NCBI GenBank assembly: GCA_028291945.1
Contig: JAQGNH010000392.1
Span: forward strand, 32,678 to 96,677
Reading direction: 5' to 3'
Source: Betaproteobacteria bacterium
GTDB taxonomy: Bacteria > Pseudomonadota > Gammaproteobacteria > Burkholderiales > SG8-41
DNA length: 64,000 nucleotides
Below, one piece after another: positions 10,353 to 21,600 of the stretch. Below the pieces are notes generated by a model that was not told the origin of the DNA, made no database searches, and was given only the letters and a program-made list of their open reading frames with translations. Positions within the stretch are counted from its first letter, which is position 1. The number at the start of each line of letters is the position of its first letter. Position numbers and translations under genes: made by a program.

Positions 10353-11398
10353 GATTGGCTCCTTCTAATCTGAGCGAGTCCATCCTCGAGAGCCGCCACG
10401 CGCTTGGCAATTTCTGCGAGATGGCGTAGTTGCACTGCATTTCGACGCCAGTCGCGGTTCGGCTCGAACGGGTACACACCGCTGTAGACGCCGGGTTTAT
10501 CGATCGATTTCGTAATCGACGTGTGACCCGACACCTCCACGTGATCTGCGATCGTGACGTGCCCGGCGATACCCACCGCACCTCCAATTCGGCAATGCCG
10601 CCCGATGCGTACGCTGCCTGCAATGCCGGTGCATGCCGCTATCGCGGTGTGGGCGCCGATGTGGACGTTATGGGCGATCTGAATCTGGTTGTCGAGTTTC
10701 ACACCGTCTTCTATGACGGTGTCGTCGATCGCGCCGCGATCGATCGTTGTGTTCGCGCCAATCTCGACATCATCTGCGATGCGCACACGGCCGACCTGGG
10801 GTACTTTCACCCAACGATCGCCATCAAACGCAATGCCGAAGCCGTCGGCACCGATCACCACGCCCGCGTGAGCGATGACGCGATCACCCAGTAGGCATTC
10901 CGCGTATATCGCGACGTGCGCGTGAAGATGGCAATCACGTCCCACGCGCGCGTTCTCCCCCAGCGTGGCGCCGGGACCGATGACGGAGCCTTGTCCGACA
11001 CGCGCGCCGCGGCCAATGACGACGTAAGGGCCGATCTCTGCGCTGCTATCGACGTGAGCCTCCGAGTGAACCGTGGCCGTGGTATGTATTCCAGGTACAG
11101 GCGTACGGGGAGACGCAAGCAGCGTTGACACGCGCGCAAAGTACAAATAAGGCTGCTCGTGCACGATTCGGGCAGTCTGGGCAAGATCGCGCTCAGTCGG
11201 AGACAGTATGACTGCGGCGGCTTTCGTAGTGGCGAGATGCCTCAGATAGCGCGGGTTTGCGAGAAAAGCGATCGTTTCGGGACCCGCGTTTTCCAGGGTC
11301 GCCACGCGGCTCACCCTCACTTCAGGGTCACCGACGACTTCGCCCCCGAAGCGCGCGATGAGTTCGCGCAGGCTGTAGGAAACTACGCTGCCGTTCAT
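10349..11398 (-). CDS. lpxD: UDP-3-O-(3-hydroxyacyl)glucosamine N-acyltransferase
   Basis: Third step of lipid A synthesis: N-acylates UDP-3-O-acylglucosamine. The N-terminal uridine-binding domain is at about 1-100, including [20 protein letters not shown] long hexapeptide-repeat beta helix follows, with the catalytic His in [21 protein letters not shown]-terminal helix with [12 protein letters not shown] completes the fold. Length is 349 residues. It follows skp (37-base gap) and precedes fabZ with a 4-base overlap. The GTG/ATG choice at the start is not critical, because the N-terminus matches the family. Confidence 0.97.
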   Translation of the reverse strand: MNGSVVSYSLRELIARFGGEVVGDPEVRVSRVATLENAGPETIAFLANPRYLRHLATTKAAAVILSPTERDLAQTARIVHEQPYLYFARVSTLLASPRTPVPGIHTTATVHSEAHVDSSAEIGPYVVIGRGARVGQGSVIGPGATLGENARVGRDCHLHAHVAIYAECLLGDRVIAHAGVVIGADGFGIAFDGDRWVKVPQVGRVRIADDVEIGANTTIDRGAIDDTVIEDGVKLDNQIQIAHNVHIGAHTAIAACTGIAGSVRIGRHCRIGGAVGIAGHVTIADHVEVSGHTSITKSIDKPGVYSGVYPFEPNRDWRRNAVQLRHLAEIAKRVAALEDGLAQIRRSQS

Positions 11399-11435
11399 GA
11401 GCGCGAGGCTGGGCGCTCGCAGGCGGCGGCTCGTG

Positions 11436-11966
11436 TTATCTCTCGGACGCGAGCGCTTTCAGCACTCGCTCGGTGATGTCGAGACGAGGACTGCGGTAAA
11501 CAGCCTCCTGCACGATCAGATCGAATTTTTCGGCTTCCGCGATTTGCTTGATCACCCGGTTCGCGCGCTCGAACAGCGTCTGCAGTTCCTGGTTGCGACG
11601 CAGATTGAGGTCTTCCGTGTAGGAGCGCTGCATCCGCTGGAAATCAAGGGTCATGCGCGACAGCTCCTGCTCTTTCGCCCGGCGATCGCTCTCGCTCATG
11701 GTCATAGCTTCTTTTTCGAGCTGTCCCTGAAGGCTTTTAATCTGACCCTCACGCCGCTGCAGCTCCTGCGCTCGCGGAGCGAACTCCTTCTCGAGGCGTT
11801 TGCTCGCAACCTCGGCGGGCGCGGACTCGCGATTGATGCGCTCCGCGTCGATGAATCCGATCTTGAGCTCCGCCGCCGCCACGGCAGCCGCAGTGGACAA
11901 CAGCGCGAACGACAGCGCCACGCGACCGAGCGCCCCATAAAAATGCTTCAATGTCGTCTCCTTCAT
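11436..11966 (-). CDS. skp: Periplasmic OmpH/Skp-family chaperone
   Basis: Skp-type chaperone that holds unfolded outer-membrane proteins in the periplasm and delivers them toward BamA. A signal peptide (hydrophobic LSFALLSTAAAVAAA with an AAA cleavage region) precedes the mature ELKIGFIDAERI. A long charged helical stretch (about residues 50-130, Q/E/R rich) forms the tentacles. The track start is a TTG at 11975 overlapping the bamA stop. ATG at 11966 is plausible, and a TTG at 11951 preceded by AAGGAG at ideal spacing would give the cleanest signal peptide (MKHFYGALGRVALS). It lies between bamA and lpxD, as in many proteobacteria. Confidence 0.92.
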   Translation of the reverse strand: MKETTLKHFYGALGRVALSFALLSTAAAVAAAELKIGFIDAERINRESAPAEVASKRLEKEFAPRAQELQRREGQIKSLQGQLEKEAMTMSESDRRAKEQELSRMTLDFQRMQRSYTEDLNLRRNQELQTLFERANRVIKQIAEAEKFDLIVQEAVYRSPRLDITERVLKALASER

Positions 11967-11971
11967 CGCCG

Positions 11972-14242
11972 TCAAAACGCTCCACCGAACGTAAACTGAA
12001 AGATCTGCTTGCTATCGCCCTCCAGCGACCGGATTGGCGCTGCAACACTTATTTTAAGCGGACCCATGGGTGAAACCCAGAGTACGCCGAGACCGACCGC
12101 AGCGCGCATCTCGCTGAAGGCGAAGCTTTCCGAAGCCATCCCGGTATCGACGAATGCGCTCATGCGCACGCTCTTTTCACCCTGCAACCCAGGGAACGGA
12201 AACAGGAACTCCGCGTTACCCAGGACCTTGTGGCTGCCCCCGCGGGGATTACCCTGCACGTCCTTGGGCCCGGCCGTGAACACCTTGAAGCCGCGCAGGG
12301 AGTTTACTCCACCAACGTAGAAGTTTTTGAAGAATGGCAGCGCAGTCGTATCGCTATAGCCCGCGCCATAGCCGAGTTCGCCATTAAGCATGAGCGTGTA
12401 ATCGCGGCTGATCGGGAAATATCGCTGATACTGATACTGGGCTTTATAGTATTTGAGGCTGGCGCCCGGCACCCCGACTTCTGCGCTTGCTCGCTGCATG
12501 ACGCCCTTCGTCGGATAGATCAGGCTGTCGCGGTTGTCGCGCGTCCAGCCGACCGTGGCCAGTATCGCGTCGCTGGTGCTCCCGAACGTTTTGACATAAT
12601 CGAGATAAATGAGAGGACTGTCGGCAAACGTCGATATGCTGGTTCTCTCATAGCCCAGTCCGTAATTGATTGTGTCGATATCCGTGATGGGCACGCCGAA
12701 CCGTACCGCACCGCCTGTGGTCTGCGTGGTGTAGTCGCCAAGACCGGCGTTGGCGGCATTGATTTTGCGCTGGTAAATGTCAAAGCCACGGCTCACGCCG
12801 TCGACCGTGTAAAACGGATCGGTATAGGACAGTGCGTAGTTCGTGTTGAGCTTGCTCGTGTTGAGCCCGATCGACACGTGCTTGCCGGATCCGAAAATGT
12901 TCTGTTGCGTTACCGAACCCGACAATATGACGCCTTCGCCGCTTCCGAACCCTGCACCGAGCAGCACGGAGCCCGTAGGTTTCTCGGTTACCGAGACGTT
13001 CACATCGACCTGGTCGGTTGTCCCCTGCACCGCCGGCGTTTCGATATTGACCTCGTTGAAATAGCCCAGGCGGTCTATCCGGCTGCGTGAATTCGCTATC
13101 TTGTCGGACGAGAACCAGCCGCCCTCCATCTGGCGGAATTCCCGCCGTATGACTTCATCGCGGGTGCGGTTGTTACCCAGCACATTGATGCGCCGGACAT
13201 ACACGCGGCGGCCTGGGTCGATGAAAAAAGTAAACGACGCCTGCCTCTTCTCCTTGTCAAGCTCCGGTGCTGCGTTCACGTTGGCGAAGGCGTAGCCCTC
13301 GCTACCGAGACGGTCGCTGATTTTCTTGGTTGATTCTGCGACACGTGCGCGAGAAAAAACGTCGCCGCGCTTTAGCGTGATGAGTTTGCGGATCTCGGCC
13401 TCGGGCAGCAGCAGTTCGCCACCAACTTTGACGTCCGCTACCGTGTACTTGGGACCTTCAGTGATCGAGATCGATATGTAGATGTCTTTCTTGTCCGGCG
13501 TGATCGACACCTGCGTGGATTCAACATTGAATTCCAGATAGCCGCGGTCCAGATAGTAGGACCGCAGCGTCTCCAGATCCGCAGCGAGTTTCTGGCGGGA
13601 ATATTGATCCGCTTTGCTGTACCACGTGAGGATGCCGGGCGTGCGAAGACTGATCTGCCGCTTCAGCTCTTTTTCGCTGAAAGCCTGATTTCCGATGATG
13701 CTGACCTGCCGGATCTTTGCAGCATCGCCTTCTTCGACGGCGAAATTGAGCGCGACGCGGTTGCGTTCGAGTGGCGTCACGGTGGTGCTGACGTTCGCGC
13801 CGTAACGGCCCCGCGTCAGGTATTGCCGTTTCAATTCCTGTTCGGCGCGGTCGAGGAGTCCTTTATCGAAGATCCTGCCCTCGGCAAGGCCGATCTGATT
13901 CATTGCCTTCAAAACGGTGTCCTTATCGAACTCGCGCAGCCCGGTAAATTCAATCTGGGCGATTGAAGGCCGCTCCTGTACGACTACGACGAGCACGCCC
14001 TCTTCAGCTTCGATCGAGACGTCTCTGAAAAACCCCGTGGCAAACAGCGCTCTGATGGTCTGGGAGGCTTTTTCGTCTGTCATCGTATCGCCAACCTTGA
14101 CAGGAAGGTAGCTGAAGACAGTGCCGGCCTCGGTTCGCTGTATCCCTTCTACGCGGATGTCTTTGATGACGAAGGGTTCGATTGCTCGCGCCGGGAGGGA
14201 ACTCAACGCCAACGCCAAAACACCTACACGCAAAAAATGCAT
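11972..14242 (-). CDS. bamA: Outer-membrane protein assembly factor BamA
   Basis: Core of the BAM complex that folds beta-barrel proteins into the outer membrane. A signal peptide (MHFLRVGVLALALSSLPARA) is followed by five POTRA domains (about 22-420, first strand FVIKDIRVEGIQRTEAGTVF). The C-terminal 16-strand barrel (about 425-756) has the conserved VGGVNSLRGF loop-6 region and ends in a phenylalanine (FTFGGAF), the usual C-terminal signal. Length 756 is normal. It is separated from rseP by 3 bases and overlaps the skp region, in one envelope-biogenesis operon. Confidence 0.97.
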   Translation of the reverse strand: MHFLRVGVLALALSSLPARAIEPFVIKDIRVEGIQRTEAGTVFSYLPVKVGDTMTDEKASQTIRALFATGFFRDVSIEAEEGVLVVVVQERPSIAQIEFTGLREFDKDTVLKAMNQIGLAEGRIFDKGLLDRAEQELKRQYLTRGRYGANVSTTVTPLERNRVALNFAVEEGDAAKIRQVSIIGNQAFSEKELKRQISLRTPGILTWYSKADQYSRQKLAADLETLRSYYLDRGYLEFNVESTQVSITPDKKDIYISISITEGPKYTVADVKVGGELLLPEAEIRKLITLKRGDVFSRARVAESTKKISDRLGSEGYAFANVNAAPELDKEKRQASFTFFIDPGRRVYVRRINVLGNNRTRDEVIRREFRQMEGGWFSSDKIANSRSRIDRLGYFNEVNIETPAVQGTTDQVDVNVSVTEKPTGSVLLGAGFGSGEGVILSGSVTQQNIFGSGKHVSIGLNTSKLNTNYALSYTDPFYTVDGVSRGFDIYQRKINAANAGLGDYTTQTTGGAVRFGVPITDIDTINYGLGYERTSISTFADSPLIYLDYVKTFGSTSDAILATVGWTRDNRDSLIYPTKGVMQRASAEVGVPGASLKYYKAQYQYQRYFPISRDYTLMLNGELGYGAGYSDTTALPFFKNFYVGGVNSLRGFKVFTAGPKDVQGNPRGGSHKVLGNAEFLFPFPGLQGEKSVRMSAFVDTGMASESFAFSEMRAAVGLGVLWVSPMGPLKISVAAPIRSLEGDSKQIFQFTFGGAF

Positions 14243-14245
14243 CGA

Positions 14246-15613
14246 TCAGCCGCTGATGAGACGATTTATGTCGTTATAAAGTGCGAAAGCCATCAATACG
14301 AACAACAGCGCCATGCCCAAGTGTTGTCCGATTTCGATGGCTTTGTCCGATACCGGACTGCCTTTGAAAACTTCGAAGACATAATACATCAAATGCCCAC
14401 CATCCAATAATGGTATTGGCAGCAGGTTCAGCACACCCAAACTGATGCTGATAAGCGCGAGAAACAGCAGAAAAGAAACCCAGCCCATTTGCGCGGACTG
14501 TCCTGCGTAATCAGCAATAGTGATCGGGCCACTCAGATTTTTGAGCGACACCTCGCCGACGATCATCTTGCCCAGCATCTGCAGACTGAATGCCGAGGTA
14601 TCCCACGTTTTATAAAGTGCCTTTGCAATGCTTTCGACAGGACCGTAACGCACTTCCGTCATGAGCTCGGCGAATGCGTCGCGATCCACTTTGGGTCCCG
14701 CACCGATTCTCCCGATGGCTTTTCCACTCTCCGTAAAAACCTCAGGCGTGACCGGCACGGTCGTCGCTGTCTTTTCCGCGCGTTTGACTTCGAACATCAG
14801 AGGTTCACCTGGATGCGCGCGAACAGCTGATACGACCTCTTCCCAGGTTTTGACCGGACGATCATTGATCGCCACGATCTGATCGCCGGGTTGCAGTCCA
14901 GCGCGCTCCGCCACGCCGCCGGCAACAACATTGCCGATCACAGGCGCGATCGGCGGCTGGTAACGCGCAAGGCCGAGCACGCGCAGAAAGTCGCTGTCGA
15001 GGTCACCAGCGCTGACATGGCTCAAGTCGAGCTCGCGCTGCACGATCTCGCCGGAACGTGTACGTACCGTTACGGGAACGCGATCTTTCTTCACTGCCCG
15101 CTGCAACAGCACCCAGCGCGCGTCCTGCCACGTGTCTACCGTTTCGTTTCCGATTTTGGCAATGGTGTCGCCGTTAGCGAATCCCGCCACCGCTGCGGGC
15201 GTGTTCGCCGCGACCGGCCCCAGCACGGCTTTCATGCCCGGAACGCCGTGCATGAACAGGATCCAGTACAGGAAGATCGCGAGCAGGAAGTTCGCTACGG
15301 GACCCGCGAGTACTATTCCGAAGCGCCGTGCGACGGACTGCCTGTTGAACGCCCGATGAGCTTCGCTCGAATCCACCGGACCTTCCCGCTCGTCGAGCAT
15401 TTTCACGTAGCCGCCGAATGGAAACGCTGAAATGCTCCACTCGGTTTGATCCGGACCGCGCCTGCGCGACCACAGCGGGCGACCGAATCCGACGGAAAAG
15501 CGCAACACCTTTACATTACACAGCCGGGCCACACAGTAATGACCCAACTCGTGAATGATGATAAGCAGCCCGAGCGTGACGACGAATGCGACGATCGTAG
15601 TAAGGAAGTTCAT
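14246..15613 (-). CDS. rseP: RIP metalloprotease RseP
   Basis: Inner-membrane site-2 protease that cuts anti-sigma factor and remnant signal peptides within the membrane, as part of the envelope stress response. The first transmembrane segment holds the zinc motif HELGH (residues 22-26). Two PDZ domains follow in the periplasm (second with [16 protein letters not shown]), and the last third has [16 protein letters not shown], supplying the third zinc ligand. I start at [11 protein letters not shown] (ATG, 15611-15613, 455 residues). The 56 residues added by the track are arginine-rich and overlap dxr. The start overlaps the dxr stop (ATGA). Confidence 0.96.
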   Translation of the reverse strand: MNFLTTIVAFVVTLGLLIIIHELGHYCVARLCNVKVLRFSVGFGRPLWSRRRGPDQTEWSISAFPFGGYVKMLDEREGPVDSSEAHRAFNRQSVARRFGIVLAGPVANFLLAIFLYWILFMHGVPGMKAVLGPVAANTPAAVAGFANGDTIAKIGNETVDTWQDARWVLLQRAVKKDRVPVTVRTRSGEIVQRELDLSHVSAGDLDSDFLRVLGLARYQPPIAPVIGNVVAGGVAERAGLQPGDQIVAINDRPVKTWEEVVSAVRAHPGEPLMFEVKRAEKTATTVPVTPEVFTESGKAIGRIGAGPKVDRDAFAELMTEVRYGPVESIAKALYKTWDTSAFSLQMLGKMIVGEVSLKNLSGPITIADYAGQSAQMGWVSFLLFLALISISLGVLNLLPIPLLDGGHLMYYVFEVFKGSPVSDKAIEIGQHLGMALLFVLMAFALYNDINRLISG

Positions 15614-16872
15614 GTGCGTGCCTGCGGCGTCGATGTGACATGATGTAAGAGCGGCGAACTGCGCGATGCGTTCCCGCGTGTGCCGGCGAATCGCTCGGCG
15701 AGACAGCGCTCGGCGCATACGCGCGCGGCGCGGTCGGCTTCGAGCACGTCCTCCAGTTTCTCCACCCGCCCGCTCTCGCAACGCGCAAGCACATCCTGTA
15801 TCAGCTGCGCAATTTGCGGAAACGCGATATCGCCGGCGAGGAAGCGCTCGACCGCGATCTCATTCGCAGCATTCAGGATGGCTGGCGCTCGACCGCCTGC
15901 TGAGAGCGCTTCGTAAGCGAGCCGCAGACAGGGAAAGCGTGCGGTATCCGGCTCCTCGAAGTGCAGCAGCCCGGTGCGCGCCAGATCCAGAAACTTTACG
16001 CCCGCGTCGATGCGGTCGGGATAAGCGAGAGCGTGCGCGATGGGCGTTCGCATGTCGGGATTGCCGAGCTGCGCGATCACTGAGCCATCGACGTATTCGA
16101 CCAGTGAATGCACCACGCTTTCCGGGTGGATCACCACTTCGATCTGATCCGGGCTGGCATTGAATAGCCAATGGGCTTCGATCACTTCGAGCCCCTTGTT
16201 CATCATCGTTGCGGAGTCTACCGAAATTTTGCGTCCCATCGTCCAGTTCGGATGTGCGCAAGCGGCTTCGGGGCTAACGTGCACAAGCTCGCTGAGCGGC
16301 GTCTGTCTGAACGGACCGCCAGAAGCGGTCAGCAGTATGCGGCGAACGCCGACTGCCTTGAGATCGCCCGTGAAGCTGCGGGGCAGCGACTGGAAAACCG
16401 CGTTGTGCTCGCTATCGATCGGCAGCAGTGGCGCGCCACCGGAGCGCGCCGCCTGCATGAGCACGGCGCCGGCAGTGACGAGGGCTTCCTTATTCGCGAG
16501 GAGCAGCTTCTTTCCAGCTTCAGCCGCGACGATCGTGGGTTTGAGACCGGCGATGCCGACGATCGCTGCCATGACGGTGTCCACTTCAGGCAGGCTCGCA
16601 ACATACTCGAGCGCCTCAGTCCCGCAGAGCACTTGCGTATCGAGACCCGCGCGCTTCATACGGCGAGCAAGGTCCTCTGCGGCCTGCGGCTGGGAAATCA
16701 CTGCGTAACGCGGCTGGTACCTGACGCATTGAGCGAACAAAATCGCTGATTGCGTATGCGCTGTCAGGGCGATAACCCGAAAACGGTCGGGATGACGCTG
16801 CACGACATCAAGCGTACTCGCACCCACACTGCCGGTAGAGCCGAGAATCGTCAGATTTTGAAGAGAGGGCAT
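15610..16872 (-). CDS. dxr: 1-deoxy-D-xylulose 5-phosphate reductoisomerase
   Basis: NADPH-dependent conversion of DXP to MEP, the committed step of the non-mevalonate isoprenoid pathway that feeds UppS encoded just upstream. The N-terminal Rossmann motif is [15 protein letters not shown]. The metal/substrate core has [44 protein letters not shown] and [14 protein letters not shown]. The last about 25 residues ([21 protein letters not shown]) extend beyond the usual end near residue 395 and overlap the rseP start. They may be a neutral extension. Confidence 0.97.
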   Translation of the reverse strand: MPSLQNLTILGSTGSVGASTLDVVQRHPDRFRVIALTAHTQSAILFAQCVRYQPRYAVISQPQAAEDLARRMKRAGLDTQVLCGTEALEYVASLPEVDTVMAAIVGIAGLKPTIVAAEAGKKLLLANKEALVTAGAVLMQAARSGGAPLLPIDSEHNAVFQSLPRSFTGDLKAVGVRRILLTASGGPFRQTPLSELVHVSPEAACAHPNWTMGRKISVDSATMMNKGLEVIEAHWLFNASPDQIEVVIHPESVVHSLVEYVDGSVIAQLGNPDMRTPIAHALAYPDRIDAGVKFLDLARTGLLHFEEPDTARFPCLRLAYEALSAGGRAPAILNAANEIAVERFLAGDIAFPQIAQLIQDVLARCESGRVEKLEDVLEADRAARVCAERCLAERFAGTRGNASRSSPLLHHVTSTPQART

Positions 16873-16885
16873 GGGTGGGGGCGCT

Positions 16886-17695
16886 TCAGCGCAGATAGTA
16901 GGCTAACGCCGCCGCGGGCATGGTTGCGGTCAGACCATCGATGCGGTCCAGGATACCGCCGTGCCCGGGTAGAAGCTGCCCGCTGTCTTTCACTCCGGCG
17001 GTACGTTTGATCCACGACTCGAAGAGATCGCCTTCGACGCTCAGAACCAGGATCACTGCGAACACGATAAGCCCCCACGAGCGGTCGAGATAGTGATTGC
17101 TCGCGGGCAGAGTAAGCAACAGGATGGCGTAATAGATGGCCACCGCTGTGGCCGCTCCCAAGGCGCCTTCCCACGTTTTCCCCGGACTGATGAGCGGCGC
17201 AAGTTTGCGGCGACCCCATCGCTTGCCCGTCAGATACGCTGCGGTGTCTGACACCCACACCACCGACATAAAAAGCAGCAGAGCCCACGGCGCGGCCTGC
17301 AACTGCACCAGCGCGAGCCACATCGGAACGAGCACGATCCAGCCGACGAGCGCGAGCAGCAAGGGATTGCGAGTAGCCCACCGCTCGACGAGCCACACCG
17401 GCGCAATCGCGAGCCAGAAGACGCAACTCAGGGCGTAGATTCCAATGTCAACGCGCACTGGAACACCGCCAGCACGCGGCACCAGATAGAAGAGCGCCGC
17501 CGCGGAAATGACGAGTGTGGCAGCATACGCCAGACGCGACGCGGGCGTATAGCCGGCAAGCCCCGCCCATTCCCAGCTCGCGATGGCAAGGACGGGGAAC
17601 ATCACCAACGCCCACAGTTGTTGCGGCAGGAACAGCAGCGCCGCGATGACAAACGGAAGCGATATCGCAACGGTGAGCAGGCGCGTCACGAACAT
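16886..17695 (-). CDS. cdsA: Phosphatidate cytidylyltransferase
   Basis: Integral membrane enzyme that makes CDP-diacylglycerol from phosphatidic acid and CTP for all phospholipids. It is highly hydrophobic with about eight transmembrane segments. The C-terminal signature [20 protein letters not shown] followed by [11 protein letters not shown] is complete. I start at [14 protein letters not shown] (ATG at 17693-17695, 269 residues). The track's 47 extra residues are non-hydrophobic and overlap uppS. It lies between uppS and dxr, as in E. coli and betaproteobacteria. Confidence 0.96.
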   Translation of the reverse strand: MFVTRLLTVAISLPFVIAALLFLPQQLWALVMFPVLAIASWEWAGLAGYTPASRLAYAATLVISAAALFYLVPRAGGVPVRVDIGIYALSCVFWLAIAPVWLVERWATRNPLLLALVGWIVLVPMWLALVQLQAAPWALLLFMSVVWVSDTAAYLTGKRWGRRKLAPLISPGKTWEGALGAATAVAIYYAILLLTLPASNHYLDRSWGLIVFAVILVLSVEGDLFESWIKRTAGVKDSGQLLPGHGGILDRIDGLTATMPAAALAYYLR

Positions 17696-17735
17696 GGAAG
17701 AGCGTTCCTGCTGCGGCGCGCGCGGAAAATGCGGA

Positions 17736-18515
17736 TCAGCCTGCGGAGATCCGAGCCACGCGGCGGCTCGACTGCACTTGTTCGCTGGTGCGGCCGAAAC
17801 GGCGTTCGCGCTCCTGATACGACCGGATCGCGTCATCGAGTGCCGCGACGTCGAAATCGGGCCACAGCGTATCGGTAAAATAGAGCTCGCTGTAGGCGAG
17901 CTGCCACAGGAGAAAATTGCTGATGCGCTGCTCGCCCCCGGTGCGCACGAAGAGGTCCGGCTCCGGTGCGTAACTCATCGAGAAATACGGCGTCAGATCT
18001 GCTTCGGAGAAGCCGGCCGCCAGCTCAGGCCGTTCCTGCAGCATACGATTGGCCGCTTGCAGCATATCCCATCGCCCGCCGTAGTTCGCTGCAATGGTGA
18101 GTAATAGACGGTTGTTCTCTGCGGTACGGGCTTCGGCCTCTTCGACCAGACGCACGATGCGAGGCTCGAAACGGCTCAAGTCACCCACGACCCGAAAGCG
18201 CACACCGTTCGCATGCAGTTTTTCGATTTCCTGCTCGAGCGCCGCGACGAAGAGCTGCATGAGAAACTTCACTTCGTCCTGCGGACGACGCCAGTTCTCA
18301 CTGCTGAAGGCGAACAGCGTCAGGTACTCCACCCCACGCTTCACGCACGCCTTGACTGTGGCGCGAACGGCTTCGAGGCCCCGCTTGTGTCCCGCCACAC
18401 GCGGCAGAAAACGCTGCTTTGCCCAGCGACCGTTGCCATCCATGATGATTGCGACATGCCGGGGAACGCTGCGCGACTCGGGTATGGCGAGAGTAGAGCT
18501 CTTGTGCTTGTCCAC
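17736..18515 (-). CDS. uppS: Undecaprenyl diphosphate synthase
   Basis: cis-Prenyltransferase that extends farnesyl diphosphate with isopentenyl units to C55-PP, the carrier for peptidoglycan and O-antigen. The motifs are [16 protein letters not shown] (catalytic Asp near residue 26), [10 protein letters not shown], the ANYGGRWD stretch, and the C-terminal [22 protein letters not shown] motif. It has 259 residues, normal length, in the frr-uppS-cdsA-dxr-rseP block with only 3 bases separating it from frr. Confidence 0.97.
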   Translation of the reverse strand: MDKHKSSTLAIPESRSVPRHVAIIMDGNGRWAKQRFLPRVAGHKRGLEAVRATVKACVKRGVEYLTLFAFSSENWRRPQDEVKFLMQLFVAALEQEIEKLHANGVRFRVVGDLSRFEPRIVRLVEEAEARTAENNRLLLTIAANYGGRWDMLQAANRMLQERPELAAGFSEADLTPYFSMSYAPEPDLFVRTGGEQRISNFLLWQLAYSELYFTDTLWPDFDVAALDDAIRSYQERERRFGRTSEQVQSSRRVARISAG

Positions 18516-18518
18516 GGG

Positions 18519-19076
18519 TCAGATCGCCATCAAATCCGCTTCTTTCGCCTGCAGAGCCTTGTCGATGTCGGCGATATAGCGGTCCGTCAGTTTCTGAACA
18601 TCGTCCTGGGCCCGGCGCTCTTCGTCCTCCGCCACCTTTTTCTGTTTGAGCAGGTCCTTTAGCTGGTGTATTGCATCGCGCCTCACGTTGCGGATGGCCA
18701 CGCGCGCGTTCTCACCTTCCTTGTGCACGACTTTGATCAGATCCTTGCGCCGCTCTTCCGTGAGAGCCGGCATCGGCACACGCACCGTGTCACCCATGCT
18801 CGAGGGATTCAAGCCGAGATCGGAGTCCCGAATCGCTTTTTCGATCGCGGACGCCATTTTTTTCTCCCAAGGTGTGACGCCTATCGTGCGCGCGTCGAGC
18901 AGCGTCACGTTTGCAACCTGCGGCACTGCGGTGGGCGTCCCGTAATAGTCCACCATCACGTGGTCGAGCAAGCCTGCGTGCGCGCGGCCGGTGCGGACTT
19001 TGGACAAATCATTTTTTAGCGCTTCCAGGCTCTTCTTCATTTTCTGGTCAGCGGTTTTTTTTACGTCGGCAATCAT
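18519..19076 (-). CDS. frr: Ribosome recycling factor
   Basis: With EF-G splits the post-termination ribosome. The 185-residue protein has the tRNA-mimic layout: a three-helix bundle with [21 protein letters not shown] near the N-terminus, the small beta domain ([20 protein letters not shown]), and the C-terminal helices with [20 protein letters not shown]. It follows pyrH by 44 bases, a gap that includes a small GAGTG/CACTC stem without a T-run. Confidence 0.98.
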   Translation of the reverse strand: MIADVKKTADQKMKKSLEALKNDLSKVRTGRAHAGLLDHVMVDYYGTPTAVPQVANVTLLDARTIGVTPWEKKMASAIEKAIRDSDLGLNPSSMGDTVRVPMPALTEERRKDLIKVVHKEGENARVAIRNVRRDAIHQLKDLLKQKKVAEDEERRAQDDVQKLTDRYIADIDKALQAKEADLMAI

Positions 19077-19120
19077 GCTGCAGCCCTCCGCAAGTTAGAG
19101 TGCGTGACACTCTCACCCAT

Positions 19121-19840
19121 TTACACGTGCACCATCGTACCTTCGTCCTGCCCCAGTACGACACGTTTCAGCGCATGCGGCTTGAAGATGCTAAATACGT
19201 TGATCGGAAGTTTCTGGTCACGGCACAAAGTAAGAGCAGTCGCGTCCATCACCTTCAGATTTTTGATGATGGCTTCATCAAACGTGAGGTCCTTGTATCG
19301 CACGGCGTCAGGGTGGGTTTTCGGATCGTCGGTATAAACGCCGTCCACTTTGGTCGCCTTGAGCACCAGCTCCACATTCATTTCCATGCCACGGAGGGCT
19401 GCTGCGGTATCGGTCGTGAAAAACGGATTGCCAGTACCGGCAGCGAAAATCACGATCTTGCCCTCTTCCAGATAGCGCATGGCTTTGCCGCGTATATAAG
19501 GCTCCACCACCTGCTCGATATTGAGTGCAGATTGTACGCGGCTCACCAAATTGACACGCCGCATCGCGTCCTGTAACGCAAGCGCGTTCATGACTGTCGC
19601 AAGCATCCCCATGTAATCGGCTGTCGCGCGGTCCATGTGGGACGCTCCGGGAGCTACCCCGCGAAAGATGTTGCCTCCGCCAATCACGACTGCAACCTCG
19701 ATGCCGAGATGCGCGACCTCCGCCACTTCGTTGACGATGCTCTCGATCGTCTGACGGTTGATGCCGTAGCTGTCCTCGCCCATCAGAGCTTCGCCGCTCA
19801 ACTTCAGAAGTATGCGCTTATAGGCGGGTGTCTCGGCCAT
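19121..19840 (-). CDS. pyrH: UMP kinase
   Basis: Phosphorylates UMP to UDP; hexameric, regulated by GTP and UTP in the family. An amino-acid-kinase fold of 239 residues, with [20 protein letters not shown] (phosphate-binding Lys), [11 protein letters not shown], and the [19 protein letters not shown] nucleotide region. It lies between tsf and frr, the common proteobacterial order. Start ATG at 19838-19840. Confidence 0.98.
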   Translation of the reverse strand: MAETPAYKRILLKLSGEALMGEDSYGINRQTIESIVNEVAEVAHLGIEVAVVIGGGNIFRGVAPGASHMDRATADYMGMLATVMNALALQDAMRRVNLVSRVQSALNIEQVVEPYIRGKAMRYLEEGKIVIFAAGTGNPFFTTDTAAALRGMEMNVELVLKATKVDGVYTDDPKTHPDAVRYKDLTFDEAIIKNLKVMDATALTLCRDQKLPINVFSIFKPHALKRVVLGQDEGTMVHV

Positions 19841-19858
19841 GTTCTGCTCGACGAGGGA

Positions 19859-20773
19859 TCAGGAGGGTTGTGCGCTTTTTTCTGACTTGCTGCCTGCCTG
19901 ACCGACCTGCGCCATTACTTCGGCTGCGAAATCGTCCTTGCGTTTTTCGATGCCCTCACCGACCACGTACAGTGAAAATGCTGCGACTGACGCGCCTTTC
20001 GATTTCAACAGATCGGCGATGGTTTGTTTGTCGTTCTTCACGAAAGGCTGCCCGAGAAGGGTCACGTCCTTCAGGAATTTGCTGACGGCGCCCTCGACCA
20101 TTTTTTCCACGATGTTCGCGGGCTTGCCCGATTCCGCGGCTTTCGCTGCAGCGATATCGCGCTCTTTCTGCACGATCTCCGGAGACACTTCATCACGCGA
20201 CAACGCCAGAGGTTTGCTCGCAGCGACATGCATGGCGATGTCCTTGGCAAGCGCATCGTCGCCACCGACCACGTCTACCAGCACGCCGATTTTCGAACCG
20301 CCGTGGACGTAGCTCGCCAGGCGGCCTTTCGCCTCGCGGCGCTGGAAGCGCCGCAACGATACGTTTTCTCCAATCTTGCCCACGAGGCTCTTGCGGCGCT
20401 CTTCCACCGTCGCACCGTCGAGCGCAAGCTGAGACAACGCGGTGACATCGACGGGATTGCTGTTCGCCACAAGCCGTGCGACGGCGTCCGCAAATGCACG
20501 AAACTCTTCGTTTTTGGCGACGAAATCTGTTTCGCTGTTCACTTCGATGATCGCGCCGAGCTTGCCATCACCTGCGATGTACGCGGCAACTACGCCTTCC
20601 GCGGCTACCCGTCCTGCCGCTTTGCTCGCCTTGTTACCCAGTTTGATGCGCAGTATCTCTTCGGCCTTGCCCAGATCGCCTGCGGCCTCGGTCAACGCCT
20701 TTTTGCACTCCATCATGGGTGCATCGGTTTTCTCGCGTAGCTCGCGGACCATACCCGCTGTTATTTCAGCCAT
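19859..20773 (-). CDS. tsf: Elongation factor Ts
   Basis: Guanine nucleotide exchange factor for EF-Tu. An N-terminal UBA-like domain ([20 protein letters not shown]) is followed by the core with the conserved [15 protein letters not shown] stretch (about 80-95) and the second subdomain; 304 residues. A terminator-like hairpin with a T-run lies in the 86-base gap behind rpsB, so tsf expression depends on read-through or on its own start site. Confidence 0.98.
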   Translation of the reverse strand: MAEITAGMVRELREKTDAPMMECKKALTEAAGDLGKAEEILRIKLGNKASKAAGRVAAEGVVAAYIAGDGKLGAIIEVNSETDFVAKNEEFRAFADAVARLVANSNPVDVTALSQLALDGATVEERRKSLVGKIGENVSLRRFQRREAKGRLASYVHGGSKIGVLVDVVGGDDALAKDIAMHVAASKPLALSRDEVSPEIVQKERDIAAAKAAESGKPANIVEKMVEGAVSKFLKDVTLLGQPFVKNDKQTIADLLKSKGASVAAFSLYVVGEGIEKRKDDFAAEVMAQVGQAGSKSEKSAQPS

Positions 20774-20792
20774 GTAACCAGTCTCCGCTCTT

Positions 20793-20839
20793 AAAAAAAG
20801 GGGCTCGCGCCCCTCTTAGCGCACCGGCGTGAAGCCGGT
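20793..20839 (-). terminator. Terminator/attenuator between rpsB and tsf
   Basis: On the minus strand a stem ACCGGC-TTCAC-GCCGGT (20823-20839) is followed by GGGGCGCGAGCCCC and a run of seven T (20793-20814). The second stem with its T-run has the form of an intrinsic terminator. It lies between two co-directional genes, so partial termination that sets the S2:EF-Ts ratio is the likely effect (inferred; a terminator at this place is known in E. coli). Confidence 0.8.
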
Positions 20840-20859
20840 CTCGTGTTCGATCGCCCGCG

Positions 20860-21600
20860 TCAGCGAGACTCTTCCTCGACCTCGACGAACTCATCGCCGC
20901 CGGTCACAATTTCCTGCAGGCTATCGTTGCGACCCTCGAGGTACGCGTCCGCGATACCGCGCACATACAGGCGAATGGCGCGGCTTGAGTCGTCGTTCCC
21001 TGGAATGATGTAATCGACACCAATAGGCGTGTGGTTGGTATCGACCACAGCGATCACGGGGATGCCGAGCTTATTGGCTTCGGCGATTGCGTTCTTCTGG
21101 TAGCCCACGTCGATTACGAACATCGCGTCGGGCAATCCGTTCATGTCCTTGATGCCGCCGAGACTGCGATCCAGCTTGGCCATTTCTCTCTGATAATTGA
21201 GGGCTTCTTTTTTCGTAAGCTTGTCGAACGTTCCATCCTGCTGCATCTGCTCCATGTCCTTCAGACGCTTGATCGACTGCTTGACGGTTTTGTAGTTCGT
21301 CAGCATTCCTCCGAGCCAGCGGTGATCGACGAACGGCGCGCCGGAACGCAGCGCCTCTTCCCGAATGATCTCGCGCGCCTGACGCTTCGTGCCTACGAAA
21401 AGGACGCTTCCCTTGTTCGCGGATAGCTGACGCACGAACTTCAGCGCGTCCTGATACATCGCGAGGGTTTTTTCGAGGTTTACGATATGGATCTTGTTGC
21501 GATGCCCGAAGATATAAGGCGCCATCTTCGGGTTCCAATAACGGGTTTGATGTCCGAAATGGACGCCCGCTTCCAGCATTTCACGCATAGTAACCGACAT
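20860..21600 (-). CDS. rpsB: 30S ribosomal protein S2
   Basis: Small-subunit protein that binds late and is needed for S1 attachment. 246 residues starting [26 protein letters not shown]. The two S2 signatures are present ([14 protein letters not shown], and [14 protein letters not shown] with [11 protein letters not shown]). It is the first gene of the minus-strand run that continues through tsf, pyrH and frr, and has a leader of about 170 bases (see the regulatory entry). Confidence 0.98.
   Translation of the reverse strand: MSVTMREMLEAGVHFGHQTRYWNPKMAPYIFGHRNKIHIVNLEKTLAMYQDALKFVRQLSANKGSVLFVGTKRQAREIIREEALRSGAPFVDHRWLGGMLTNYKTVKQSIKRLKDMEQMQQDGTFDKLTKKEALNYQREMAKLDRSLGGIKDMNGLPDAMFVIDVGYQKNAIAEANKLGIPVIAVVDTNHTPIGVDYIIPGNDDSSRAIRLYVRGIADAYLEGRNDSLQEIVTGGDEFVEVEEESR

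Noticed and set aside
15614-15781. Extended N-terminus of RseP in the ORF track
   Set aside because: Arginine-rich, precedes the membrane start [11 protein letters not shown] and lies within dxr; not expected for this family.
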